Positions 13,201 to 23,965 are shown, counted from the stretch's first letter. The stretch is 64,000 nt of DNA from Gnetum montanum (GCA_015680685.1 MNCI01033653.1:62498-126497), one strand, 5' to 3'. The notes: generated from the sequence alone by a model not told the origin. Program-made: numbers and translations.

Positions 13201-13400
13201 ATAGAAACACTATAGCACTTTGTGCATGAGTGCCAAGTAACTAGGCAACTACGGCACATGACAGGCCTTCATTCCCCAGAATTCTCCGGTAATTCGTTGA
13301 CATTGACAATGCTTTGGATCCTGTGGCGAGCCAGGAATGACTATATCTTCAAAGGGTTGGCCCTCCCTCCCATGGTTGTGCTATCTGGCAAGGTCTGAAA
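10285..13400 (+). pseudogene. LINE F ORF2 (endonuclease-reverse transcriptase, stop-ridden)
   Basis: Starts at ATG 10285 with the L1 endonuclease signature KVLSWNCRG and continues with CLQEMKL, then WLLIGDFN near 10660. The RT begins near 11584 (DKAVGPNGWPIEF), with LLPKTKNP and FRPIGIYN, LDITKAYDSVSW near 11985, RQGDPLSPLLF near 12155 and an intact YVDD at 12280-12291. A zf-RVT-like end (KIKMFGWLILHHALPVRAL ... CPLC) lies at 13085-13260. The recognised pieces from 10285 to about 13260 lie in one reading frame, broken by about nineteen stops and, as far as I can follow, no frameshift. The enzyme would nick target DNA and copy the element RNA, but this copy is dead. Confidence 0.88.
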
Positions 13401-14076
13401 ACTTTGGCATGAAATCACCATCGCTACGAATCCGCACGTCCACCTCCAGCCACCTGTCACAACCCTACAACCAGTGAATCATTTGGAGCCGAGGCAACAG
13501 TACAAGCGTAAGAGGCAGGTGTCCAGTGAGGGGACGATCATCACCCCCCTGACACTACCCAAGAACATGACCAACAATGACAGACCCCAGAGGAGAAGTC
13601 GCTAGTGATGAAAGATGATACCACAAACAACACAGGAGGTCAATAGCCGACCTTCCCTATGCAGTTGCCAACCCAGATGCTGCTTTGGATTAAAGGCATC
13701 CCCAAGGACCATCTGACGGGCATTGCCCAGAAAATCGAGGAACACCGAAGCCGCCTAATGGACAGGATAGGGCAGCCAGGTCCTAGCACACACCTTGTCA
13801 TTGAGAACCCACACTCCAAAGAAAATTCCCCCATAAGGTAGCCGTGGGGGAAGGGGGGGCATCTCAGGGGGGGAGTCTTTTAGGAATGTATGCTAATTAA
13901 CGGCTGAGGCAAGGAAGGCCGCCTATCGGTGGGGATGCCCATAGTAGGGGCAGTCCTTGGGGATTTTCGGGTGATTTTTCTTGCCTGGCGTGGGGCCAGC
14001 GACCCTGGCCTACGCTGTACAGCTGTATAGCTCCTTTTTTGGAATATAACTTCTCTCGACCTTTTCCAAAAAAAAA

Positions 14077-14091
14077 AAAGTCAAATGAGTT
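14077..14091. repeat. Target-site duplication of LINE F, right copy
   Basis: AAAGTCAAATGAGTT directly follows the A-tract and matches 8804-8818. Confidence 0.9.
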
Positions 14092-14412
14092 AATTGCTAT
14101 TATTCTTTACTATTTGGGATACATAATTAGTAGAGAATAAATAGTATCTCATCATAATATATGACTCAAACATTCTTGGGAATAATAGATACTAGAAATT
14201 CTTGTTATGTCTAGGAAATCACAAAGGATTTCTTGGATTGTTACAAAGCCTCATCATATTTTTGAAGAAAGTTAAAAACATTATTGATACAATGCCCCAT
14301 GCAAATAGGGTCAATTTGAAAGAAAGTAATCGATAGATTATAATTAATAGTTTAATTCAATTAAATGTGAGCTAAAGATGGGTAAAATAAAAAAAAATAT
14401 GTTCGTTATCCT

Positions 14413-14625
14413 CTATGCTTTATTTGCAAGTCTGCAAATATGCTCTTCACTTAGTAAATTGAGCCAATGACCTCTCTCAATAAGGAGATGATCAAAGCTC
14501 ATTTTTGCTCTAGTAATTTTACTCCTTAAATGAATAAGAATAGTTGAAAATAGATACTTTTGAGTACTAGATAACAAACCTCCTCTAATAGAATGTAAAT
14601 AAAGATGTACTTTCTTTTTAACCAA
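14413..14625 (-). pseudogene. C-terminal LINE reverse-transcriptase-like fragment
   Basis: An open 70-residue stretch on the minus strand contains LRSKITRAKMSFDHLLIERGHW followed by HICRLANKA. This resembles the C-terminal LINE segment in which an LR-x-S-H-x-L-x-I-E-x-GR run precedes a Cys-x2-Cys pair; the second Cys is replaced here. It is opposite in orientation to the RT fragment at 7790-8560. Assignment is by pattern only. Confidence 0.3.
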
Positions 14626-14639
14626 GCTTTAGCCAATGC

Positions 14640-15095
14640 TTTTTCTATTATAGATTACAAAAGAGTCTTTCTTTTAAAAAAAGATCTTTTATTATGATAT
14701 TCCATGACAAAAGCCATAACTTTCCTTAATGGAACCATCTATTTGTTGGTGTAACATTTGTTATCAGCTTAGCATAATTAGCTTCTTCCATGTGACTTAA
14801 TTTTTGAGTATAAATAATAAATTTACAAAGAGCTTTAACTTTAGGAGGAATCAAATGTACCTTTAAAAGTAAGATATCATAACAAGTTTACCTTTTCACT
14901 TCAATCCAAATAGCATTAAAGATGAATACTAGATTTTCCTTCAATGTTATGTATTTGAGCCCATTAGATAGAGGCAAGATGTTATGTAACTTCGTTGATT
15001 TATTTAAAATGTTAGAAAATATTTTTAAATATTTTTTATATTAATATTTTAAAAAATTATGCTAGCAAAATTTATAGATTTAATAAAATTTCAAT
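14640..15095. other. AT-rich DNA, nothing recognised
   Basis: No gene, RNA or repeat could be supported. Confidence 0.4.
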
Positions 15096-15099
15096 TTTA

Positions 15100-16097
15100 G
15101 AATAAAACTGAGGGAGAGAAATGACTTCTTAGATTTTAATACTTTAAATATGAGAAACTTATCATTTTATAAAATGAAAGAAGTCAAGAAACTCTTTCTT
15201 GCATCATCAAAGTTTGTGTACAATGACCAAATATAATGAACCTTTAGATTTAAAGAGAAATGACTTCTTAGATTTTAATACTTTAAATATGATAAACTTA
15301 TCATTTTGAAAAATGAAAGAAATCAAGACACTTTTCTTTTTTTTTTTGTCATCAAGGTTTGTGTAATAAAATATAGCCAACTGCAATGAACCCTTAGATA
15401 CAATGACTAGATATAATGAACATTTAGGTTTAAAGAGAAAGGACTTAGATTTTAATACTTTAAATAGGATAAACTTATCATTTTGAAAAATGAAAGAAGT
15501 CAAAAAACTCTTTCCTTCATCATCAAACTTTGTGTAATAAAATATAGCCAACTATAATGAACCCTTAGATACAATGAACCTTTAGATTTAATGAGAAATG
15601 ACTTCTTAGATTCTAATAATTTAAATAGGATGAACTTATCATTTTGAAAAATGAAAGAAGTCAAGAAACTCTTTCTTTCTTCATCAAAGTTTATGTAATA
15701 AAATATAGCCAACTGCAATGAACCTTTAGATACAATGACTAGATACAATGAACCTTTAGATTTAAAGAGAAAGGATTTCTTAGATTTTAATACTTTAAAT
15801 AGGATAAACTTAGCATTTTGAAAAATGAAGTCAAAAAACTTTTTCTTTCGTCATCAAATTTTGTGTAATAAAATATAGCCAACTACAATGAACCCTTAGA
15901 CACAATGACCAGATACAATGAACCTTTAGATTTAAAGAGAAAGGACCTCTTAGATTTTAATACTTTAAATAGGATAAACTTATCATTTTGAAATCTGAAA
16001 GAAGTCAAGAAACTCTTTCTTTAGTCATCAAAGTTTGTGTAATAAAATATAGCCAACTACACAGAACCCTTAGATACAATGACCAGATACAATGAAC
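15100..16097. repeat. Tandem repeat, about six copies of a ~140-180 bp unit
   Basis: Each unit begins near GACTTCTTAGATTTTAATAC (copies at about 15122, 15262, 15441, 15600, 15773 and 15943) and contains TTATCATTTTGAAAAATGAA, a CATCAAAGTTTGTGTAATAA segment and a closing ACAATGAACCTTTAGATTTA. Unit length varies because the AATGAACC module is present once or twice. Open stretches on the minus strand here are repeat translations, not genes. Confidence 0.9.
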
Positions 16098-17287
16098 ACT
16101 CGAATTGAGTCAAAAGCCATAAAACCTATGCCGAAAAAACAAAAGAAAAAGAAGAAGCTAGTCTTACTGAATAAGGCTTGTGATTTGTTTAAATATAATG
16201 TCATATCGAATCGATTAATTTGTGCAGGGAAACATGATGATGCATTGGTGATGCATGAGGCAGAGCACAAATTCGGAACCTCTAATTATAGCCGCCATGT
16301 TCAATGTCTGAAATGGTGGTTGGGTTCCTATTGCCTCGAATTAAAATCAGCCCTCCAGCACCCTTTGTGAGAAGAAAAAGACAAAAAATTAAATAAGGAA
16401 TCGTTGGCTTTGACAGATTTTATTTGAAATGAAACGATTTATTTATGCACTAGCATTGATTCAACGATATTTTCTGCCTGAAAGTGTTGTCCAAGGATAA
16501 ACAGGAACCATTTCTCCGCTATGATGGCGCACTGTTTTCAGTCTCAGTCATGGAGTCCAGGTCATCAAAGAAACGACCGAGCTTCATACTGCCGACGCAA
16601 GAGGGCCAGGGGTTGCATTTCCTTTGATAGCCAGTTAATTGCAGAAATAATTACTGTTTCGACCATTTCCAAAGCACTGGTTTTAGGTATTTCCCAGGAT
16701 TGTAATGTGCAAAACCATTGTTGATTCGTTTTGAAACCTCTTAATCTTTTGTTAACTCTTGGGCTCTTATCACAGAACTTTTATCAGCACAGCAGGTGGT
16801 GGATGTAATTTACTCTAACAATGTTACATCAGAAAACTTCTTCGCTGTTACTACACCTGTAAATGTCAAGTGGTGGCAGGTATCAACCCACAACTTCAAG
16901 ATGAGAGGTTAGTGTTTGACTACTTTTGATACATTCCTGGATGGAAACCTTTCATTTTGAGAAAAATGTGGCAGATCCATTTATCCGTAGTCAATGGCTC
17001 AAGAGTCGATGCAGGTATTGCAGAAAAATTTCACGGATTGAAACAGGGTTTTAAACGCTTGAATACCAGACTTAAATCGGCAGTGTAGTGCTTTATAGTT
17101 CAATTTTTTCCAGCTTTATTGTTAAAAGAAATCGAAAGGCGTTCAAAAACGTCCAACTACTGTTCTTTCCTGAAACGGACATCAAAACCCTATCTATACA
17201 ACAAAGTAGGTATGATTTACTGATTTACTATACAAGAGTTTTCCATCACAAAGGTACTTCGCTACCAAGTAAATACATCAGTTGAAT
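16098..17287. other. Low-copy flank of ATL gene; no intact gene
   Basis: Sequence is less AT-rich and non-repetitive. Open stretches at 16092-16370 and 16521-16724 (plus) have no recognisable domain. A possible legumain relic at 16793-16910 is listed separately. The last ~150 bp should include the 3' untranslated region of the minus-strand ATL gene, but I see no clear AATAAA signal. Confidence 0.4.
16793..16910 (+). pseudogene. Possible legumain / vacuolar processing enzyme exon relic
   Basis: A short plus-strand stretch translates to VDVIYSNNVTSENFFAV, followed in another frame by SSGG-containing sequence. Plant legumains have a similar Y-x3-VTxxNFFAV segment followed by a GGSGKV run, so an old broken exon is possible. 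The match is only about 25 residues and was made from memory of the family; it could be chance. Confidence 0.22.
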
Positions 17288-17845
17288 TTAGCGACGAGCT
17301 CCATCTATTGAATTTAACGGGGAATCACCTACTGAAACGCTGTGTGTGGCTTCAGAGGTAATAGGAATATGTTGTTCTGAGAAAGAGGAAGACAACGGAG
17401 CAGGAACAGCATGGCCATGGCAATAAGAGTGGGCCAGCTGCTGAGGCTCAGGAGCAATAATGGAACATCTACAGAGAGGGCACGTAGCCTGCAAAGAGAT
17501 CCAAGAATGAACACAGGCCATGTGGAAATAGTGATTGCAGTTGGGCAAAATTGTGGCCATGTCCCCATTGTTAATGGCGGACAAACATATGGAACACTCT
17601 GTCTTCTCATTTATCCTAATGCTGCTGCTGCCAAAGGATTTGTCCCATGAGAATGCCGAAAGCTGCGCTGTTGCTGGGTTTGCCGCGTCGGCTCTTCTCT
17701 CCACATCATCAATGGCGGACAAAATTCTGACCCACTTCTTCAGGAACACACACATAAGTAGCATCATCACTAGAAAAAATACAGCCAGGCTGCTAAGGGA
17801 TACTACCAACAGTTTTGTCGAGTTGTTACTGCTGCCATTGTCCAT
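17288..17845 (-). CDS. ATL-type RING-H2 finger protein, single-exon, intact
   Basis: A 185-residue uninterrupted frame, the best host gene in the window. Residues about 11-36 form one hydrophobic membrane segment (LLVVSLSSLAVFFLVMMLLM), followed by basic residues. A complete RING-H2 domain spans residues 84-125, with ligands C84, C87, C103, H105, H108, C111, C122 and C125; spacing C-x2-C-x15-C-x-H-x2-H-x2-C-x10-C-x2-C and a Trp after the sixth ligand are typical of ATL proteins. Such proteins are membrane-anchored E3 ubiquitin ligases, often linked to defence or nutrient responses. The GLD motif usual between membrane segment and RING is not evident, and the C-terminal 55 residues are Ser/His-rich and unconserved. 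The ATG at 17845 has G at -3 and G at +4. Absence of introns is normal for ATLs. Confidence 0.88.
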   Translation of the reverse strand: MDNGSSNNSTKLLVVSLSSLAVFFLVMMLLMCVFLKKWVRILSAIDDVERRADAANPATAQLSAFSWDKSFGSSSIRINEKTECSICLSAINNGDMATILPNCNHYFHMACVHSWISLQATCPLCRCSIIAPEPQQLAHSYCHGHAVPAPLSSSFSEQHIPITSEATHSVSVGDSPLNSIDGARR

Positions 17846-17885
17846 GGCTTGCTCTGCCTTTGTCGGACTCTGAGTCCCTATGTCG

Positions 17886-17895
17886 TAATTTATAA
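17886..17895 (-). promoter_or_regulatory. Possible TATA box of the ATL gene
   Basis: The minus strand reads TTATAAATTA about 45 bp upstream of the start codon. This would imply a very short 5' leader; an alternative start site further upstream is possible. Confidence 0.35.
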
Positions 17896-18048
17896 TGAGT
17901 TTGGTGCGAAGGTTAGCTGCAATTATTCTAAGAGGCTAAGCTTTCTGGTGATTATTCTTTAAGAAGAAGAGCATCCATCTAGAGTGATCAGAAGGTGATT
18001 GTTTCTCCTTAGACCTTGACCAAACTTCCCAGAACTTACCCTAACTGA

Positions 18049-18600
18049 ATGAAAATTAAGCATCTAGGTAACGATCTTTCGAGATGTATCAAAAACCCCT
18101 GTTCACCGGAATACTGTTTTAAGCATATCTATGTTCCTACGGCTGTGGGAACTCGGAGAGTTGGGATAGCTGCTGCGATCCGCCGAGTCTTGCTAGGGCA
18201 ATTAGATTCCGTGTTACGGGATTTGGACATATTCACAAATTTGGTATGGTGCGTGCTCATCTGCCAAAATCTAGAACGGAAAAGTCAGTCAGAGGAGATT
18301 TTACAACCATGGATCCCCCTGCACTCATTGGTGTTTATCGGTTGAGCTCCTTATCCTCTCATCCTGTTTGGACTGGGCTGCCCTGTAAACACTGTTGCGA
18401 GAAAGTGAAACATGAATGTTTTCAGCTTTTTAATATTTGGGGTTATCATTCTTTGCCTCTTCGAGGCCTCCAGACGTTTCATGTACCCTGCCGGCGCTTG
18501 GGTTGTGTGAGTGGGCGCCATTGTTTATTCCTCTGTAACTGTTTAAGATCAACTTTTCTTAACGATTCTTATCGAACGACATAATTGCGTTGAAATGAAA
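18049..18600 (+). other. Unrecognised low-copy stretch with overlapping open frames
   Basis: Two plus-strand open stretches overlap here (18049-18345 and 18246-18584) in a segment with higher complexity and GC than its surroundings. The first contains VGTRRVGIAAAIRRVLLGQL, the second RAHLPKSRTEKSVRGDFTTMDPP. I do not recognise either. They may be one degraded coding exon with a frameshift, or upstream sequence of the divergent ATL gene. Confidence 0.25.
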
Positions 18601-19129
18601 ATTGCTTTGGATAAACCTTTTTTGGACTCCCACTTTGGGAAAATCACACAAGGAGAAGAGTCTAAGCAGCCAGATTGAAGCACTTTGTAGCAGCTAGATT
18701 TAGATTCTAAGATAAGGTTTCAATGGTTAAATTTGAGCAAGAACGCAAATATCCACTCCCATTTCAAGATTGCAAAACAACATCTTAATATCAAAATCTT
18801 CAAATGATTTAAGTTGCAAAATAGCATCTTAATATCAAAATCTTCAAATGATTTAAGTTTTGAAAATTGAATAGAAAAGCAAAGCAATTAAGTTTGCATG
18901 TTTAAGAAAATAATGCTAAAAAAACTAAAGATTTACCATAGCTGAGATGTGTTATATAAGATAACCACATTAGAAGCTATGCTTGCTACCTAAAATGGTA
19001 AGAGTGAAGCAAATGAAAATGATAATCAGCTTCATGAAATTACAAAATAAAGAAACATTTTTTAAAAATCAATAAAAAAGCATATTTTTAAAAAATCAAT
19101 AAAGAAAAGCACATAATTGTAGCCATATA
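18601..19129. other. AT-rich DNA with short tandem duplications
   Basis: No gene seen. A 44-bp unit beginning GCAAAACAACATCTTAATAT is duplicated at 18772-18815 and 18816-18859. Confidence 0.6.
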
Positions 19130-19960
19130 CAAACTTTGTAAAAAAATGAAAGATGGAAAATGTCTCTAATCAATGTTTTATTACGGTAGAGGGAAAAAAT
19201 GAAAGCTTGGTTAAAGGAGTGACAATGGATAAAAGAGATAGTGAATATTGAATTGTCTAAAATAAAGATGATAGATCAAAAAGTCCAAGAATATCATAGT
19301 CAATTAAAGGATTAAAAATTTTGGATCAATAAAGATCCTATCAAAGAAAAAACATGCAAAAAAGATTTTTAGAATAGCAAAAAGTGAAAGAAAGATCTTT
19401 GTTGCATGTTTTAAAAGGTAATGCAAAGAATATAACCAATCAATAATGGTTTGATGAAGAATATAAGATAGCTATACTTTTATTGAAAACTTAAAAGCCA
19501 TTAAAGACTATCAAGTTATATAAAAATCTTATTAGAACTAAGAAAAGAAAGCATATCAAATAAATACAAACTAGTTTATCAAAAATGATAAAGAAACATT
19601 CTAAATGTTTTTATCATTTAATTCAAAGTAAGAAAAGAATAGACTATGCTTTCTCTCTCAAAGATATTAAAATTTTTTATCAAGCTTTCTTTTATAGTGA
19701 TGAAAAAATGAAAGAGTTTTATAAGAATAGTAATACATAATATATTTCTTTTGCTAATACAATATAGAAGATAAAAAGACTATAATTAGAGAAAGGTATT
19801 GATGTAAATAACTTATATAGAAAAATGCTTAAATAAAGAGGACCATTGGTATAGAATGCCATTTAGAAGAAGTTAAATTTGGTTGTACAAGTGGGATTAG
19901 AATAGTGCAAAAATAATTAATTATTCTCTTTAAAAAGAAAAATAAAAAAAATATCTAAAT
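19130..19960 (+). pseudogene. Possible LINE endonuclease-RT linker relic
   Basis: Plus-strand translation with stops gives WFDEEYKIAILLLKT, then KDYQVI and a Lys-rich run, a pattern seen between endonuclease and RT in some plant LINEs (WFDEECK followed by basic YKKLIRxKKR). Very AT-rich and decayed. It may belong with the RT fragment at 7790-8560. Confidence 0.3.
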
Positions 19961-20367
19961 AATCATAGAATGATAGTAATCAACAATATTTTTCTCCAAG
20001 CTCTTCGGAAATATTCTTGAATGTAAGCTTGGAAGATGAGCTAAAGAAATTTGGATTCAAGCAATTTTCCAAGCAAGATTTAGGTAGAAACATTCAACTA
20101 TAGATCATGTCATAACTTTGAAGGTATAACACCTCTGTTTTCAAGTTCTAAAATTAGTATCATTTATCATGATTTAATTATTTTGTATGCATTATGTGTG
20201 CTAGTTTGATATTGCACAGTATATGGTTAGTTTGATGTTATATGTTTATGATACTTTCACAAAGCATCTTCTTGGATGATGAAGCATTCACATAGTTGAA
20301 TGAGGTGGTAGGTACCATGGATGATGATGTAGGCTTAGGCAAATTTGGTAGATAAATGACCTATGAT

Positions 20368-20372
20368 TGCTA
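20368..20372. repeat. Target-site duplication of copia C, left copy
   Basis: TGCTA, repeated exactly at 60721-60725. Confidence 0.9.
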
Positions 20373-21011
20373 TGTAGCATGCGTTACCCACAAACACATT
20401 TTATACATTATTTAATGCATGAAGGTGGCCACTATATCCACTAACATGTTTTATGCGTTAGTTAATGCATTAAGCTGGCCACCATATCTACTAACACATT
20501 TTATGCATTAGTTAATGCATCAAGGTGGCCACTATATCTACTAATGTGTTTTTATGAGTTAGTTAATACATCAAGGTGGTCTCTATATCCAGTAATGCAT
20601 TTTTTATGTGTTGGCATTGGGTCTTTTATGGTAACCGATTCCATGGCTTATAAATTCATTCTAGATGGGAGAAAAAAGGCACCATGAATCACAGTAGGAT
20701 TGCAGTTCTGGTCCCTTTCATAGATGCTTAGAGGTTGCATACACCATTGTTGTAGAGTGCCAGTGTGAGAAAAGAATCCAAACACCTAGTTTAATCCAAG
20801 GCATCAATGGCTGGAGGTCAGTTCCATTTGCTTCAGCATTGTGCATTTCTAGTTATTTATGCATGTGAATTTCTTGTGCTATTTTCTTTCACATTGTGCA
20901 TTTTTAGTTATCTATCCATGTAAATTTCTTATGGCATTTGCTTTCGCATTGTGCATTTCTAGTTATCCATGCATGTAAATTTCTTGTGCAATCCGAAAAT
21001 TTTGTCTTACA
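20373..21011 (+). repeat. 5' LTR of copia C
   Basis: Starts TGTAGCATG and ends TCTTACA before the primer site. U3 contains four ~51-bp tandem units (about 20388-20593) each with a TTAATGCAT-type word; the 3' LTR has two, which explains most of the 106-bp length difference. A TATA box lies at 20647-20656 (CTTATAAATT). The 3' part has three ~58-bp units around GCATTGTGCATTTCTAGTTA (20836-20993). Confidence 0.9.
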
Positions 21012-21013
21012 TT

Positions 21014-21025
21014 TGGTATCAGAAC
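21014..21025 (+). other. Primer binding site of copia C (initiator tRNA-Met type)
   Basis: TGGTATCAGAAC differs by one base from the standard TGGTATCAGAGC complementary to initiator tRNA-Met. Confidence 0.85.
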
Positions 21026-21689
21026 TTCATTTCTATCTATGTCTTGATGCCATTATTGGTTAGTAATTGGAAGTCTCATTTATGATTGTCATGGGCTTCC
21101 CTATAAAATTACTAACCTATGCAACATTGTTTTGCGAGGGTTCCTTCTTTCGCAAGGTGTAACAAGTTCTTGTTTAGGTGATATTTTGGGGTTTTTAACT
21201 ATGCATAAAGTTTCTTTATTTAAAGAATGTTAAAATTTTGTAATGCATAGTTTTTCCTATATAAAGTTGTAGCTTGTGATCATTATTTTTTGTACGATTA
21301 GAGAGTAGTTAGAACATCTTTAATTGTGTAAAATTGTTAAAGGTTTTGTATCACATATGGAAAATTAAATTGTGATTAATCATGTGTAATACAATAAAAT
21401 TTATTCCATAGGAATTTTTATTGTATTTAATATGATTAATTAGGATGATATATTAAATTATTTTTCTTAAATTTCCCACAAGAATTAAGAAAAGAAATAT
21501 AATTTAATAGTTTCATCATAAGGATATATGAATAAGTTTGAATTAAAATTTATCCCATAGGCAATTTTATGTCATTTGATTTATATTTTACATGATTTAA
21601 AATGGTAAACATGTCTTATGGTATTTTAACCTCAAATTTAGTGACATAAGCATGTTAAATTATGTAGTTGTACAACCTGTAAGCTACTC

Positions 21690-22610
21690 TAATTTCAAAT
21701 GTGACATTCCTAAATTAAAGGGTGATAATTATAAGGTGTGGAAGGGGAGAATTCTTCTTCATTTAGGCTAGATGGACATTGATTATGCTATCTATAAGGA
21801 TGAACTACCTATTGTTACAATAACCAACCATCTAGATGATATTCGTAATTATGGAAAATGGGAGTGATCTAATCATTTTTGTGTCATGTTCATAAAAAAT
21901 ATCTTGGCTAATAGGTGTGGTTCATTGGAATAGTATGATAATGTGCACATTTCGTTTAAGACAATTGATGAACAATTTGATTCATCAAACAAAGCATTGG
22001 CTAGCACATTAATAATGAAGTTCTCATCCATCAAGCTCACTGAAATTTGTGGTGTATGTGAGCACATCATGCAAATGAGAGATATAGCAACTCAACTCAA
22101 AACACTTGAGGATGAGATGTCAGAATCTTTCCTTGTGCACTACATCTTAAACATGCTTCCATAGCAATACAAACCCTTTAATATTTCTTATAACACACAT
22201 ATGGACAAATCATTAGTCAATGAACTAATGATCATGTGTGTGCAATAAGAGGGTAAACTTGAAATGGAAGCAAAAGAGAGTGTGCTTCTGGTCACACAAG
22301 AATAGAGTAAAGAACAAGCGAAAGGCAATGAAAGGTCAAATTCCCTACATAAGTTGATATTTAGAAGGAATCCAAATGCCTTTTTTGCAAAAAGAAAGGG
22401 AACATAAAGAAGGATTGTCCTAAATATCAAAAATGGCTTAAAAAGAAAGGTACTTAACTCTAGCTTGTTTGTTTTGAATGTAATATGGTTGATGTTGGCC
22501 ATGACACATGGTGGATTGACTCTAGTTCTACAATCCATGTTACCAATTCCTTGCAAGAGGTGCAAAACCTAAGGAAGCTAATGGGAAGTGAGTCTTACAT
22601 CTATTCAGCA
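21690..22610 (+). pseudogene. Gag and protease of copia C (relic)
   Basis: Begins with PKLKGDNYKVWKGRI, the usual copia gag N-terminus, then the UBN2-type region (open at 21943-22164: ISFKTIDEQFDSSNKALA, LKTLEDEMSESFLVHYILNMLP). A zinc knuckle follows near 22375 (CLFCKKKGNIKKDC with the final His altered). The protease start is near 22500 (TWWIDSSSTIHVTN). Stops and frame changes break the frame. The knuckle binds element RNA and the protease would cut the polyprotein. Confidence 0.8.
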
Positions 22611-22615
22611 ATAAG

Positions 22616-23086
22616 ATGCACTCAAATGTGGAGGCAATCAAAACATGCAAATTAGTTTTAAGTAATGGTTTTATTTTAGAGTTGGAAAAGACATTTTATA
22701 TTCCTAGTTTTTCAAGGAATTTAATTTATGTTTCAAGGCTTATATCATTGGGATTTTGTTTTAAATTTTTAGATACTATATTCAGTCTATATTATAGATC
22801 TAAACTTATTGAAAATGGTACATTGATAGATGGTCTTTTCAACATTAATTTACAAAAGGAAACTTCCTATACTTCTATGCATTTACATGTTGGCATTAAG
22901 AGATATGTTATAAATGATGAATCCTCTATGTTGTCACATTGTAGATTAGGACATATCACTATTGAAAAAATATAGAGATTAGTAAATGATATAGTACTTA
23001 GTACTCTAGATTTTATTGACTTTAACACTTGTGTGTGGACTGCATAAAGGAAAAGCAAACCATTATGTCAAAGAAAGGTGCCAAGA
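22616..23086 (+). pseudogene. Protease-to-integrase region of copia C, interrupted by element A
   Basis: An open stretch (22616-22975) has IPSFSRNLIYVSRL and SHCRLGHITIEKI, the pre-integrase zinc-finger segment (H-x-R-LGH). It ends with a CVDCIK-like run at about 23030, and element A begins at 23087. The reading resumes at 57605. Confidence 0.8.
23082..23086. repeat. Target-site duplication of element A, left copy
   Basis: CAAGA, repeated exactly at 57605-57609. Confidence 0.92.
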
Positions 23087-23964
23087 TGATGAGTCATCAT
23101 TGGTTGGCTACGTTGAAGAGGCCTCATTGACAAGGCCTCATCCATGTAGTGTCTACCCATTGCCTATAAATATGTGTCTACCAGCTACATTTATGACGAG
23201 TCTAGATTTCAGTAGTAGCAAAACTCTTGCATTTTTTCCATTCAAAAGTTAGAATTTTTTTCCCTAAGTGCCCACAATAGGAGTCATTGAGTGTACAAAT
23301 ATTTATTCAAGTATTGTTGTACATCAGCACAATAGTGTGTGTCATAATAAGGATGAGCTTCCTAATAAACCTTGTAGCACTTTGGATAAATTAGCTATTT
23401 TATTTATGCATTTAATGTTTTTAGTTCTTTATTAAGTCCTTTCAATTAGTTATGAAATATTTTCCAATTATTACGTTAATGAGATAATTAAGTGAGATAG
23501 ATTACACACATAAGTACAACCGCTTTGAGTGTAATATGTCTTTGCTTGGTAATCCCAACAGCATTATTGCTTAGTACACCTAGTAGGGTAGCACTTAGTT
23601 GACCAATAGTGGATACATGGGTTTAGGACATGTATAGAAAGTGGAAAGGGGTACTTATGTTAGGATTAGTTAAATGTTATTTAATTAATTAATTTATATT
23701 AGTAATCAAATTCCTTTTACCTATGTTTTGAACACCCAAAATATAAAATACAAAATGACAAAAATTGGATGCCTCAATTACACTAAATCATACCAATGTA
23801 CATGAAAAGTGTAATTAGGAGGAAAACGATTGACATTAAGGCTAGATTCACTTCCTAAAGAACTAGTGCATTGGAAATGATAAAGTCCATAGAATTTGAC
23901 CAAGTCATGGGTGAATGCTTCATGATTTGTATGGTTGGGCATAGGGGTACCTCGCCATTCATCA
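23087..23964 (+). repeat. 5' LTR of element A
   Basis: Starts TGATGAGTCATCATTGG and ends CCATTCATCA. The TATA box is at 23164-23172 (CTATAAATA). Only one to two GAGGCCTC-type words remain upstream of it; the 3' LTR has about 50 bp more there with additional words. Confidence 0.92.
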
Positions 23965-23965
23965 T

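Larger units (their letters stand above)
8819..14079 (+). mobile_element. LINE F: near-full-length L1-type non-LTR retrotransposon
   Basis: A 5.26-kb insertion bounded by a 12-15 bp target duplication, with a 3' poly-A tract (about 14068-14079). It holds a first reading frame with a DUF4283-like region and a second with endonuclease, reverse transcriptase and a C-terminal zinc-binding segment. It is clearly richer in G and C than its AT-rich surroundings, which makes its edges obvious. Both frames carry stops, so it cannot move by itself. It interrupted older AT-rich repeat sequence. Confidence 0.92.

Noticed and set aside
15207-15748. Open frames of 82-114 codons on the minus strand
   Set aside because: They run through the tandem repeat and repeat the same peptide; they are translations of a repeat, not genes.
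17329-17873. Overlapping frames of 79-112 codons on both strands of the ATL gene
   Set aside because: They are shadows of the RING-H2 gene with no domain of their own.
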